DNA of 64,000 nt from Branchiostoma floridae (lineage: Eukaryota; Chordata; Leptocardii; Amphioxiformes; Branchiostomatidae). The stretch spans positions 30,431,662 to 30,495,661 of the forward strand of contig NC_049982.1 of assembly GCF_000003815.2 (NCBI RefSeq), in the 5' to 3' direction. The position numbers and the translations under genes were made by a program. The notes beneath the pieces are model-generated. The model worked only from the letters and a program-made list of their open reading frames with translations, was not told where the DNA came from and made no database searches. Numbering within the stretch: position 1 is the stretch's first letter; every line of letters starts with the position of its first letter. Positions 1-10,382 of this stretch are shown piece by piece.

Positions 1-25
1 CGCGCCTCCGATGTACCGTCCACCG
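1..25 (+). CDS. Gene A, 3' end of an upstream coding exon (partial at window edge)
   Basis: The first 25 bases read in frame as A-P-P-M-Y-R-P-P and stop exactly at a GTGAGT splice donor in phase 0. The matching exon of the downstream paralogue (gene B, ending at 9467) finishes with P-V-Y-C-P-P-S, also at a phase-0 donor. The likeness of the two proline-rich ends, and the fact that the next good exon here (1707-1904) also starts in phase 0, are the reasons for calling this tiny piece an exon. The rest of the exon, including the start codon, lies to the left of the window. Confidence 0.6.
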
Positions 26-668
26 GTGAGTTTTTATTTTTATCTTTTTATTTACATGAAGTTCACCACAAAAGAAGGTTCATGGGGCCACTTATGCGTT
101 TTGAGTTACAGTACTGGATTTTGAAGAAATGTTTCTGGATGGATTTTGAAGAAGAGTTTTGGGCCCACAGGGAAGCAGTTCCGTGGAAGTTTGAATAGTT
201 CATAGTGAAGAACTTTATTGCACATTTTTGCCACACCGGGCTAAGTACAGGCCACAACAAGACATGATCATGAGGTAAAGTTCATATGTAATTCAAAATA
301 AAAACTACTCTATCGTTAGGTACATTAAACTTTAAGTTATGGTGGAGATAAAAGAACAGATGTGTTTTATGATCGACTGCTCGTCGAGTTTCATTAGGAA
401 TATGATTTATTTTACAGAACTTAAATATATGAAATAGAGGAAAATATTTTGTACAAGCCTATACACTTCAATATTCTCTCTTCTCCATATAAACTACATT
501 CTATTACAAAATGGCATTCTACCTCTATTCTATTTGAATTACAATATGTGTACAGCCCTTTTTCCAGAGGTTTCAATATGTAGTCTGTGACAGCTGATCC
601 TTAAATCTTCTTCTAATCCGCTCATATAGCATTTCTAACAACTCAAAGAGAATGCCATCAAGTCCATT

Positions 669-1647
669 TTAACCCTCAAACACCCGAGTGGGGTCCATTT
701 GGACCCCAGGCGTAAATTTTGAAGTACCATTTGAACATTTTTTATTTGACGAAAAAATCCTTCCGTGACTTTGTCAGCCAATATCTTCTATACCTTCTCC
801 TAACTTTTTATGAAGATTGGTACAATACTGTGGAAGCTATAAAGAAAGTTCGTGATCAGTCCGTCTGGGGTCCAAACGGACCCCAGCCAAAAATTGCAGG
901 TTTTGAAACAAACTTTTGAGTCTAACTCCCTAACTACTTATCCTATCACCACCAAACTTTCAGAGAGTAGTAAACATGTAAAACTAAATCCTCCTAAAAA
1001 CTTCTGTGTCATCACAATTTAATATGACGACATTATGACGTCATTTAGCTTAAAAGGGAGGCCATCTTGGATTTTGACTAATGACGTCATGAAATTAGCA
1101 TAAATTATAAATTTTGAATCATTAAATAACATTAAACTTCATAGAATTTTATTGTTGTAAGAAAACAAGCATGATTTACCAAAAAAACCTTGTTTAAATT
1201 AAAATTGTAATTTTTTTGCAAAAATTTGCATGTCAGAATTCCGTTGCCATGGCAACCCTAAATAATGATAAATTTATTCTATTGACAAAAATATTTTTCT
1301 AACAATATTTTGTAATATATTACTAAGTTTCATAGCTTAAGCACTAGCCGTTCATGAGTTATGCGACATAAAGCTTGCTGAGGACCTCAAAATTCCCCTC
1401 TCTGGTCAGAATGGGCTTAGTGCAAAACATTGTCCTTCTGATCTTTTGCATAAATTATGATAATGAGGTGGAATTATCAACACCTTAACATGTCAAAATA
1501 TTCCTCTTACATTGAAGAAGCAATGTATGCACAAAGATCACTGATAGTAATTGGAACTGACATGTTATGAACGGAACATTTTGGGGTCCGTTTGGACCCC
1601 ACTCGGTCATTTTAGTCGCAAAAAAAGGTCGGGTGCTTGAGGGTTAA
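669..1647. mobile_element. piggyBac-like non-autonomous element
   Basis: Both ends sit on TTAA, the target site of piggyBac transposons. The left end reads TTAACCCTCAAACACCCGAG and the right end is its near reverse complement (TCGGGTGCTTGAGGGTTAA). Each end also has an inner palindrome of the GGGGTCC-N-GGACCCC type (about 691-708 and 1584-1602). A similar palindrome lies near 868-885. The 0.98 kb interior is AT-rich and has no transposase-sized frame, so the copy would have to move in trans. It lies in an intron of gene A. Confidence 0.7.
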
Positions 1648-1706
1648 TACTTAATCGATATGCCTTGTATTGCAGATCTAATGACACTTTTGTATTCCCA
1701 TATTAG

Positions 1707-1904
1707 GTTCGCAAGAATGGCTGCTCCAAGAAGTGTAAGATTGCGGCCGTGAGCTCCGTCGTCTTGATCCTGGCCGTGGCCCTGGTCGTCACCGGTGTGT
1801 TCTTCCTCCGTGCGCACCGGAGGGCCGAGAAACCTCCCTGTATGCGGTCCAGCCACGAACGCCATGCTAGCCACGAACGCCATGCCAGCCACGAGCGCCA
1901 AGAG
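1707..1904 (+). CDS. Gene A, membrane-spanning exon
   Basis: This 66-codon exon lies between a TTAG acceptor and a GTATGT donor, both phase 0. It starts with a basic, Cys-containing stretch (V-R-K-N-G-C-S-K-K-C-K), then about 22 hydrophobic residues (local residues 13-34), then R-A-H-R-R-A-E-K-P-P-C, and then three near-copies of S-H-E-R-H-A ending in E-R-Q-E. The corresponding exon of gene B (9968-10153) has the same order: basic/Cys, membrane segment, basic, E-R-P-P-C, then a short hydrophilic end. The product is therefore a single-pass membrane protein. The basic residues lie on both sides of the segment, so topology cannot be settled from charge. I do not recognise the family, and no enzymatic motif is visible. 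Confidence 0.75.
1850..1902 (+). repeat. In-frame 18-bp coding tandem repeat (S-H-E-R-H-A)
   Basis: A unit close to AGCCACGAACGCCATGCY is present almost three times inside the membrane exon of gene A and keeps the reading frame. Gene B lacks it, so it arose after the two paralogues split. Confidence 0.8.
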
Positions 1905-2335
1905 GTATGTATAATTCCAAAGGAGGCATTGCATCCTTCCCAGCATGCATTGCAACACACATTCCACAGTACACATCCGAGATAAGAATCTACCATATAC
2001 TACACGCAAGAATGTTTTATAGCGGTGCTGTCTATATCAAAATTACTTCAACCTTCAAGTTGCGTCTTTTTTAAGTTTTGTGGATTTTGTTGTCGTGGAG
2101 TTACGTTAATAAAGATTATACATTCTGCTTACAAGATACACAAAACAAACTTTAAGGTTACCCTAACGCCTGGGTGAGTTAACAAAATTTATGCGTTTGC
2201 TTGAGTGTAATTTTTTCAATTGCATTATTTAAGTCCTTTTCCATTGATGACAGTAATGCTGGTGCCATTTTTGGCAACGCTTCAGAGGCGAGTAGGGTAA
2301 TGTTTGAACAAGTGGCTTCATTTGCATATTTTCAG

Positions 2336-2509
2336 GAGGATGAGGAGGACTGTGACGAGGAGAAGAACGAGAAGTGGTATGATTGGCTGGAGAACTGCAT
2401 GAACCAGTGGTTCAACAAACAGCCTGACGAAGAGGGCGGCGATTCCGGGGAGGGGACTTCCGGGGAGGATGACCCACCACCCGGCCGCCCACGACCGCCC
2501 AAGCCGTGA
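2336..2509 (+). CDS. Gene A, terminal exon: acidic, Trp-rich tail
   Basis: The exon starts after a TTTTCAG acceptor in phase 0 and runs 57 codons to a TGA stop. It encodes E-D-E-E-D-C-D-E-E-K followed by K-W-Y-D-W-L-E-N-C-M-N-Q-W, then a glutamate/glycine stretch and a proline/arginine-rich end. The terminal exon of gene B starts with D-C-D-R-E-K and W-L-E-W-L-E-K-S-L-W, so the D-C-D...W..WLE block is shared by the two proteins. The block looks like a short amphipathic helix. In all, 131 residues of gene A are visible (8 + 66 + 57). The N-terminus is outside the window. Confidence 0.75.
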   Translation, partial: EDEEDCDEEKNEKWYDWLENCMNQWFNKQPDEEGGDSGEGTSGEDDPPPGRPRPPKP

Positions 2510-3507
2510 GGACCTCGCGAGTTGGTGGTAAAGGGCAAATATCACAGTTACTGCTGGCCATAGAAGACTGAAAAATACATGGAATCTTATAGATATCTAT
2601 CCTATAAAAAAGGCACAGGGGCCTACTGGATGAAAATGGAAAGGGCGAAGGGATCGACCATATCAATCTCGTATAACAGCTGAAAGTCCTAAACAAAGCC
2701 GACCTTTGACCCTGAATTTCTGTCATATCTATCCGCGCTGTGAATATATATCAGATCAAACTACTCAGACATATCCTTGCGTAAAACATAAAACTGGTGA
2801 ACTAATCGAATTATAACCGAATTCGGAAATTTTATGTAACCTTTGAAAGGCTCCGAATTGGACAAAAATATTGCAAAGCAAAGCTATAACTGTGTTGTCA
2901 GCCTTTAACCCCCTGACCCAATCTGAGGTTTTAAAGTGGACTACACCGGCTAAATGCTGTCGAACATTGTTTGCTCATCAGATTTGAGATGCTGCATTTT
3001 TTTTAGCTTTGCATGTTCAGTGTGCATGTTTTAGCACTTTTTCACGAGCCACACTCGGAATTGATGTTTGTACTATATACTCTGTTTTTGCTGTTGCTTT
3101 CAAAAGTCATTGTACTTAATGATTTACTTGAATTGAATAGAGAACTATATATTTAGATGATAGATAACAAATCATATGACATACATTCAATGAAAATATC
3201 GCAAAGCTATTATTATAGTTTCATTTATACGCCATGATAATCATATATTTTTTTACATTGTGGTCACTTGCATTCATTGTTTTTCTACCTACGATAATTA
3301 GGCGTAATTTCTTTCAAATTTTGGATGGCTTACAATTCATGCTTGTTTGCAAACTTGCAGATTGTGTAATCCTTCTTGTAATACTATGCATTTATGATGT
3401 CCTGCTTTGCTTATGTATTGACGGTCATTTGGGTGCATTCACGTACACATTTGCATGCTATCACGTTTCCTTAAAAAACACAACAATGTTATCACATGGT
3501 ATCTAGT
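2510..3507. other. Intergenic sequence between gene A and the assembly gap
   Basis: This is AT-rich single-copy-looking sequence with only short chance frames. It presumably contains the 3' UTR of gene A, but I could not pick a convincing poly(A) signal. Confidence 0.5.
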
Positions 3508-3795
3508 NNNNNNNNNNNNNNNNNNNNNNNNNNNNNNNNNNNNNNNNNNNNNNNNNNNNNNNNNNNNNNNNNNNNNNNNNNNNNNNNNNNNNNNNNNNNN
3601 NNNNNNNNNNNNNNNNNNNNNNNNNNNNNNNNNNNNNNNNNNNNNNNNNNNNNNNNNNNNNNNNNNNNNNNNNNNNNNNNNNNNNNNNNNNNNNNNNNNN
3701 NNNNNNNNNNNNNNNNNNNNNNNNNNNNNNNNNNNNNNNNNNNNNNNNNNNNNNNNNNNNNNNNNNNNNNNNNNNNNNNNNNNNNNNNNNNNNNN
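3508..3795. other. Assembly gap (288 N)
   Basis: The sequence is N throughout. Reading frames that run across it are artefacts. Confidence 0.99.
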
Positions 3796-4010
3796 CATGG
3801 ATTTTTGTGCAATTAAGGCACTGGTACTTTTTACCTTTGTGTAATTTAATTTTGACTTATGAAAAGGTGAATGCTTGCTTATTATGGTTGTATCAAATAT
3901 TAGATAATCGGGCTTTGCACTAAGGCAGGTGTGTATTTTTACCTGTTTTTTCATTTACTATACTTTAGTATATAAAAAGATACTGCTTCTACGTTGAATG
4001 CAATAATTAA

Positions 4011-4187
4011 GGGTTAATGACCCTTCCCGAGGTGTATATGGTGTCATAACGCCTGGTCCTTTGCTATAACCGCCGAATAAAACCACCGAGTGAGCGAAGC
4101 GAACGAGGTGGTTTTATGAGGTGGTTATAGCAAAGGACCAGGCGTTATGACACCATATATACCGAGGAAAAGGCGGGTCATTAACCC
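4011..4187. mobile_element. Palindromic MITE with long inverted repeats
   Basis: The element begins GGGTTAATGACCC and ends with its exact complement GGGTCATTAACCC. Inside, the arms continue to match for about 70 bases each (GGTGTCATAACGCCTGG near the left end against CCAGGCGTTATGACACC near the right). A short centre is formed by ACCACCGAGTGAGCGAAGCG and its surroundings. The whole unit could fold into one long hairpin. No coding capacity is present. Confidence 0.8.
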
Positions 4188-5054
4188 TATTATCATATAG
4201 CCTACCCACACTGACCCATTTAAGAGTAGAGTAGAGTAGAGTTTCCGGTTGGGTAGGAGCGACAAATTCCTTTATAAAGCATACATCTTTTATTCAGTAC
4301 ATAAATTTGAACAGTGAATTTGAACAACATAAAACTTGTACGTGAAATGTATTTCTGTTTCAAGTCTTGAAATAAGAACAAAGTCGATTCATTATGTTAC
4401 AAACTGTTGCACGCTCCGTATTTCTCCACTCGCCCATTCTCCAGTTTGTCGAGTTCGTTCGTATCAGGCGGTAAATCTCTGCCAGCTTTCCTGAGGCATT
4501 CCGGGATCCCTGTGCTTCATAGCTCTTGAGAATCTCGTTCACTACGAACCCAGACACGTCTTCTCCGAAGAAAGGTAGCATTTTGGTCCTCCAGCGCCAT
4601 TACCGCTACTCAATGGCGAACCGTGGTGTTATTGTCGTCTGGACTTAATGGGCGGGGGTGCAAATAATTTTATTTTCCATTCGCAGTTTAAATTGGACAT
4701 GACTTGAAATAGATTTTATTGTCTTAAATATTATAGGTAATTCAATGTTGTTTTAAGACGGCAAATGTTTTCTTTGAACAAAGAAACACGCACTACCGAT
4801 GTTAATAGAGGGAGCCATCCCCCCTGCCATGAATGTACTTATTCCCCTATCTTGGCAGATGGACGATTCCTCGATATCTCATTCTGATTGGCCAGCGTCC
4901 TGTTTGTCTGTCCTTCTGATTGGTTCAAACTTTCAAAAGTCATTAATGCACACGTGCAATAATAAAAACATTTAATGCACGGATGTTACGGCGTCATAAC
5001 CAGCATGAAATGGGGCCTTCTGATTGGCCCACGTCCCCTGGCTATATGATAATA
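4188..5054. mobile_element. Possible further repeat unit bounded by a 15-bp inverted repeat
   Basis: TATTATCATATAGCC lies immediately beside the palindromic MITE, and GGCTATATGATAATA occurs at about 5040-5054, which is its near-exact inverse. This suggests a composite element of about 0.87 kb adjoining the MITE. The inside has a short (TAGAG)n run at 4226-4241 and several repeats of TTCTGATTGG near 4880-5025. It also contains a 73-codon minus-strand frame. I infer the boundaries only from the terminal match. Confidence 0.35.
4360..4581 (-). CDS. Unrecognised small ORF (73 aa) inside the repeat unit
   Basis: A minus-strand frame starts M-L-P-F-F-G-E-D-V and has a balanced, protein-like composition with alternating charged and hydrophobic residues (for example V-N-E-I-L-K-S-Y-E). 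I see no signal peptide, membrane segment or known motif. It could be a remnant carried by a mobile element, a small host gene, or chance. The low confidence reflects the lack of splice, promoter or homology support. Confidence 0.2.
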   Translation of the reverse strand: MLPFFGEDVSGFVVNEILKSYEAQGSRNASGKLAEIYRLIRTNSTNWRMGEWRNTERATVCNIMNRLCSYFKT

Positions 5055-5884
5055 TGCAATGAGATTCTTTCTCACCGAAAAAAAAAGCATAGCTGTTCAG
5101 GTCGCGAATACTAGTGTAAAGCTGTTATTAAAGGCACCCAGAGCAGTTTTAAGTGCATTAAAATGGAAAATATTCTGGATGAGACAATCGGTACGATATT
5201 GACATTTATTTCACCATACTAGCACATTTGTATCATTATTTTGTAGTTTCAGCGTTTAAAAGAACGCACAAACATGTCGCAAACTGGCCCTTTGATTTAT
5301 TACGCCCCTCAATAAATCAGCACAGGATCGAGCGGATTGAGCCACTAACGGTTTCCCGTCGGTACTTTTCGGAGATTTCGATTTCAACAATCAACTCTCT
5401 CAATTTTGTTGCCGTAAGCCTATCATACGATCGCACACTAAAATCATCTTTGTAATACTCATGGATCTGTCGTACAAAATTCGGTTGGCTTGTAACGGAA
5501 AATTCGGTCTTAGATCTCTGTCTGTGGTCGGTTCTCTTATTTTCTTTTCAGAATTTGAAAAATTCCTAGACATCGTAAGACAAACTTACCAGGATCCTAT
5601 GACAAATCGAATGTGACCGAGTCGTTAACGTTGTGTAATTTCATACACCTGGTCCATATATTGAGTTAGAATGTAATTTGTGTTTAACACATTCGACGCC
5701 ATACTCGATTTTCCACAACATACACAACATAATTACATAGACAGTCAGTACAAAGGCACTTTCCCAGGCATACAAGTGTGAACTAGAAAGGCCGACATTT
5801 GCTTGAGAGCAAATACAGCATATTTCAGCCATCTCCCTCATGCAACAATAGGCCTTGAGGTCGTTGACCCCTTTGGCCATTCAA

Positions 5885-6870
5885 AAATGACCAAAAAACC
5901 CCTAAACATATCATTTTAAAGTGGTCCATGCCAAAAAATATACATGGGTCATTTGAATAAATATCTAGAGCACCCCTTTACCAATTTACGGGTCATTAGG
6001 TTGTAAATCGAGGGAACAGGAGCCAAAAATGTCAAAATTTTGTCAAAAAATGGCCATAAAATCGCAAAATTAAGCATTTGTTGTACCGTATGGGAAAACT
6101 TTTATTGAATTTATGTGCACATAATTGAAGGTCACTTTTATACCAAATTTCAGATCATTTGGTTGTAAAACGAGGCTACAGGAGCCAAAAATGTCCTTTT
6201 TTGGTCAAAAAATGGCCAAAAACCGCAAAATTAAGTATTTTGTTGTACCGTATGGGAAAACTTTTATTGAATTTATGTGCACATAATTGAAGGGCACTTT
6301 TATACCAAATTTCAGATCATTTGGTTGTAAAACGAGGCTACAGGAGCCAAAAATGTCCTTTTTTGGTCAAAAAATCGCAAAATTAAGCATTTTGTTGTAC
6401 CGTATGGGAAAAGTTTTATTGAATTTATGTGCACATAATTGAAGAGCACTTTTATACCAAATTTCAGATCATTTGGTTGTAAAACGAGGCTACAGGGGCC
6501 AAAAATGTCCTTTTTTGGTCAAAAAATGGCCAAAAATCGCAAAATTAAGCATTTTGTTGTACCGTTTGCCAAAACTGTTATTGAATCTAGGTGAGCATAT
6601 GATCAAGGCACCTCTGTATCAAATTTCATGTCATTCGGCTGTAATACCAGGGTACAGGAGCCCGAAATATACATAAAAATTGACAATAACCTCAATAAAA
6701 TCATTTTAAAGGCAGATATGAAAAAAATGAAAAAAACACCTGAGGGTATTGGCTTACTCTACCTTTGTGCCAAATTTCAAGTCAATCGGTTAAAAAATGG
6801 CGGAGTTGATTCGATTTGAAGATTTGACAGGAGAAAGAAAGAAAGAAAGAAACATTACGAATACAATATA
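5885..6870. repeat. Tandem minisatellite, unit about 153-162 bp, about five copies
   Basis: The anchor TTGTAA within a GGTTGTAAA context recurs at about 6001, 6163, 6325 and 6478, with a degenerate copy near 6640. The spacings are 162, 162, 153 and 162. Each unit carries TTGTACCGTATGGGAAAA, TTTATGTGCACATAATTG and ACAGGAGCCAAAAATGTC. The third-to-fourth unit is shortened by a small deletion. The array ends in a (GAAA)n run around 6831-6850, with a short CATACCTATGGTATG palindrome just after it (about 6879-6893). Confidence 0.85.
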
Positions 6871-6949
6871 TTTCACCATACCTATGGTATGGCTGAAATA
6901 TAACAATACCCTAACCAACTCCGAGAGGACGAACAATGGTACCAGTCAC

Positions 6950-7073
6950 GCGATATACCCATTCCACAGACAGAGAAGATTAGAAAGGTTTCAAGGTGTT
7001 CACGTCTCTTCCGCAGCAGTCTGCAGAGGGGACTTCCTTCGAGGAACACGGTCGCAAGACAAGACAAGACCAG
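6950..7073 (+). other. Candidate 5' non-coding exon of gene B
   Basis: The sequence up to 7073 ends in ACCAG followed by a consensus GTAAGAAA donor. The first coding exon of gene B (start codon at 9327) is preceded by a CTTTTCAG acceptor, so an upstream non-coding exon is expected. This is the best donor upstream of it. The 5' limit is a guess, and there is no direct proof that the two are joined. Confidence 0.3.
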
Positions 7074-7858
7074 GTAAGAAAGAGAATGACAATCATTTTA
7101 AAGGTGTAGCTAAAATACACTTGCATGTATCGGTAAAGAGTATAGTGTTTGCATGAAATGGTTTGAGACATTTTACACCAGCGATATGTGTGTATCCATT
7201 AAGATATAAGAAACTGTGTTTACGTTTGCCATATTTGTATGCCGTCGTTAAACAATACACGCAGTTTATATTTTCTATCTTATTTCTGAAATAAGTTATT
7301 GTAATGTCAGTGAGTTGGGTTTATATCCGCATATATTTTTTATCAACAATGTTCGTAACTAATTTCAAGCAAAATCCGAGGACGAAATGAAAATGTTCTG
7401 TTACGTCACCCATGCAATTCATGTAGAAAATTCAACAAACGTTTTTGGAGCAGAAACCATGTCAACTTGTGCTTTACATGTATATGACACATACTTGGGT
7501 ATCATAGATTAGATGCCTATACTGGGTAACGGCTAATCTCAAAGCAGATCCTACGGTGGGATAAGATAGTAAAATGACGTTATCATGCAGCCGGCCGAGG
7601 AGTATTAGTGGTCACCGAAGATACCCGGTGGTTTATGGACATTCCTTGGTCGTCTACACTCCTTTGCCAGCTTTTACTATCTTATGCCACCGGTACATTT
7701 GTCTGGATATTAGATAATGGCATGGTAACCCATTGAAAAATATCATAGCATAGAGAAGAAAACAGAATTCTAGAGACTACTTTTCGTTTGCAACGAATGC
7801 TTACAAGATCACGGTGTATGTAATCAATCACTTGATTTTTTTCTTATTAATCTAGCAA

Positions 7859-8070
7859 TACTGTAAATGCAGAAATGTTCGCGGTGGATTAATGTTCGCG
7901 GTTTTCGCGGTGACCACTTCACCGCGAATTTAAAACCACCGCGAACATTTTTCTACTATGATATTATATTGCAGTCTATGGTGTTACCGCGAACTTAAAT
8001 CCACCGCGAAAAGTCCTTTTTCCCGCTACCCCGAAATTAAATCCCCGCGAACTTAAAAACATTTACAGTA
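7859..8070. mobile_element. MITE with TACTGTAAATG termini
   Basis: The termini are TACTGTAAATG and CATTTACAGTA, exact inverses. TA probably is the target duplication, as for Tc1/mariner-like elements. The inside consists of several CGCGGT/ACCGCG blocks in both orientations (for example GTTCGCGGT and ACCGCGAAC), so it can fold into a multi-arm structure. There is no reading frame. It lies in the upstream flank or first intron of gene B. Confidence 0.8.
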
Positions 8071-8934
8071 TCATATGGCAATCGATTATACATATTGTAT
8101 ATTATGCATAACTAAAGTACAGAGGTAAACGTTTTCAAGACCAGAGTTTTGCGCACGTAATATTATTGTAATAGAGGATTGGCGTTAAATTATTCATGAA
8201 GAAATTCCAAGAACCCGAAGTATTGTTCTGTGAATTGTGTGTATCACAATATTCTTTTGTGAGATACAACTGCAATGCTTTGAAAACCAAAATATTGGCC
8301 GACGTCGAAATGCACAGTGACAAGCTATACGAGTTCCTTGCTACAGATATACTAGTAGTTGGTTAACCTCGAAGGTAAAGACGAAATGGCTGTTGCTTGG
8401 CGACTCAGTAATTGCACTAGCAACAAACTGGTCAAACAGTCAATTGCAGTTTTTACAAAAATCGCAATGAGGCAGTTCTGCGCTGCGTATCTGCTGTCAC
8501 ATACTCATGATTCTGGATTTGAGACACATCCATCAAATCAATAGAGGCTAGCGTGAGGCTAGATAGAATTCTAAGCGAAAAATAATATCAAAATTCAAAT
8601 AATGGATATTCTAGTAATATGATAGGATGTAACACTGAAGCTTGCTATAACTATACAAATGACTAAAATTCTGCTAAAAAGGAACATGTACTGTTTTACA
8701 TATAAGGAATGTCAAAGTCGTGACGATTAGGCCTAGGAAAATGTTTTGTTTTCAGGTATCCGACCGCTTATAGGAAAAACCTGACGAGAGATGTTAAAAA
8801 TATCAGTTATACTTTGCTGAATTATATTATTTGGATTACTACGGGAAAAGCTAAAGATTAAAAACCCAACACCAGTTCACCTTTGTCGACGGGTCAAACT
8901 GCATCAGTTGATATATCGAACTGCAATATTTTCA

Positions 8935-9085
8935 AATATTGAAGTAGCTTATATTCGTTGTTAATATATAAAACTGAAATGTTTGCAAAATATTGCAGTT
9001 TGAGACCACCTACCGTCGACTTGATATCCCTAAATACCACGTTTTTAAAAACAACGGATATAAGCTACCCCGTGGATAAAAGGTT
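8935..9085. mobile_element. Degenerate copy of the 'ATCCGTTGT' MITE family
   Basis: TAGCTTATATTCGTTGTT at the left and AACAACGGATATAAGCTACC at the right are inverse ends. GACTTGATATCCCTAAATAC lies just inside the right arm. The same arms occur at 27472-27662 and 62036-62230. This copy is shorter and more diverged, especially on the left. Confidence 0.6.
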
Positions 9086-9326
9086 GACAGCTAGCGTTAC
9101 CTACCAGCCTTACTTTTTTCAGAACCGGCACCGGAACACACAATTTTTCCTAGCTATAGGCCCTAGTCGCAGCTGTTGCGCGTTTGCCGCATCCACGGAA
9201 TTTCAATCGATAAACGACATCCGTAAACACAAACAATTTGCAACAACTGTACCTCTAGAATTTCGCACACTACAATATTTCCTACTTGATTATTACGTTT
9301 TATGCCTTTTCAGTCAGATTTCAGTC

Positions 9327-9467
9327 ATGGTGAAGATTACGGCCAATGCTGACGGGAAGCCGGCGTTGCAGGCAGAGCCGACGATGGCCGAGGAGCCCGT
9401 GCCGGAATCGCCCGATAATTCGCCGCCGAGTTTCGTGGTGTCATCGCCGGTCTATTGTCCACCTTCG
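9327..9467 (+). CDS. Gene B, first coding exon
   Basis: The start codon lies in TCATGG, 16 bases after a CTTTTCAG acceptor, so a non-coding exon probably precedes it. The exon encodes 47 residues: M-V-K-I-T-A-N-A-D-G, then an acidic, proline-rich stretch (E-E-P-V-P-E-S-P-D-N-S-P-P-S), ending P-V-Y-C-P-P-S at a phase-0 GTAAGC donor. There is no signal peptide, so the membrane segment in the next exon probably acts as a signal anchor. The frame is open much farther upstream (to 8958), but that part is MITE sequence and I reject it as coding. Confidence 0.75.
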
Positions 9468-9539
9468 GTAAGCGGGCTTCGGTATCATACGAAGAGAGTG
9501 CACGTGTTTCTGTGTGTGTTTGCTGGAGCTTGTGCATGT

Positions 9540-9554
9540 ATGTGTGTGTGTGTA

Positions 9555-9598
<44 letters not shown>

Positions 9599-9605
9599 CG
9601 TGCCT
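9540..9605. repeat. (TG)n microsatellite in gene B intron
   Basis: A long TG run with a few interruptions lies about 75 bases after the exon donor. It makes His/Thr- or Cys/Val-rich chance frames on both strands. Confidence 0.95.
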
Positions 9606-9967
9606 GTATGTGTTTTCGTTGTGAGTTTGGGTTAAAGGACATACAACATGTGATTTTTCATAGCCAAAGTCAGCTTGATACATTAGTAACGTTAGTACGG
9701 AGGAAGCGTAACTTAGAATATGAATGAGGACGATGTAAAAATCGTTTCATAGATTTTAACACTTTACCAAAGTATACGCAGCCATTATATTTCATTTATT
9801 CATATTTATGAATCTTTAAGGTGATCCCTTCTAAGAATTGATTGAGCAACTTTTTTCAAAGTGATCCCTTATTTATACGAAACCACAAAAATATCCACCT
9901 TCGAAAATAAACATCACATCAACCATATACGTAGTCATTACCATATCCTTTCTGTATTTGTACCTAG

Positions 9968-10153
9968 ACAAGCCCAAGCCGCCTGATGACTCGCCCGCGG
10001 AAGAAGAAGGTGTGTTACCGGCGGTGTAAGATCCTGATGTGGTTCGTGCTGGCGTTCCTGGCGGTGTTCATGTTCATGGGCGCCAGCTGGTACGTGCACA
10101 GGCTGCACCGTGAGGCGGAGAGACCTCCATGTGTGTACGGGGACGAGCACGAG
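9968..10153 (+). CDS. Gene B, membrane-spanning exon
   Basis: This 62-codon exon starts after a CCTAG acceptor in phase 0 and ends at GAG|GTTGGT, a weak donor. It encodes T-S-P-S-R-L-M-T-R-P-R-K-K-K-V-C-Y-R-R-C-K, then about 22 hydrophobic residues rich in F, M, L and V (local 22-43), then H-R-L-H-R-E-A-E-R-P-P-C and a short acidic end. It matches the membrane exon of gene A in length (62 versus 66 codons), phase, the paired cysteines before the membrane, and the E-[RK]-P-P-C motif after it. The two cysteines close to the membrane could be acylated; that is only a suggestion. Confidence 0.75.
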
Positions 10154-10382
10154 GTTGGTACATGATTGAATTATCGCTTGTTAGTCGTCATCGGCCAATC
10201 ATGATGCCTCTTAGCCGTAGACGGCAACATGATTGGTTGGTGACGACTGGCCACCGTTTGTGTGTTTGGGGACGAGCACGAGGTTGGTATATGATCGAAT
10301 TATTGCTCGCTAGCCGTCACCAGCCAATCACGTTGCTTCTTGACCGTAGACGGCGAGGTGATTGGCTGGTGACGAGCAGGAT
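10131..10382 (+). repeat. 129-bp tandem duplication spanning the exon 2 donor of gene B
   Basis: The last 23 bases of the exon plus its donor (GGGGACGAGCACGAGGTTGG) recur 129 bases downstream, so the intron contains a second copy of the exon end and donor at about 10282/10283. The rest of each unit is a palindrome. Using the second donor would add 129 nt, a multiple of three, but the frame meets TGA after three codons (GTT GGT ACA TGA), so a longer protein cannot be made that way. Confidence 0.8.

Noticed and set aside
3439-3954. Frames running through the N block
   Set aside because: They consist mostly of undetermined bases and are artefacts of the gap.
5885-6870. Regular repeats resembling a CRISPR array
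   Set aside because: The units are tandem, about 160 bp, without unique spacers, and the genome is eukaryotic.
8958-9635. A 225-codon plus-strand frame over gene B's first coding exon
   Set aside because: Its first part is a degenerate MITE and its last part reads through the splice donor into a TG microsatellite. Only 9327-9467 is supported as coding.
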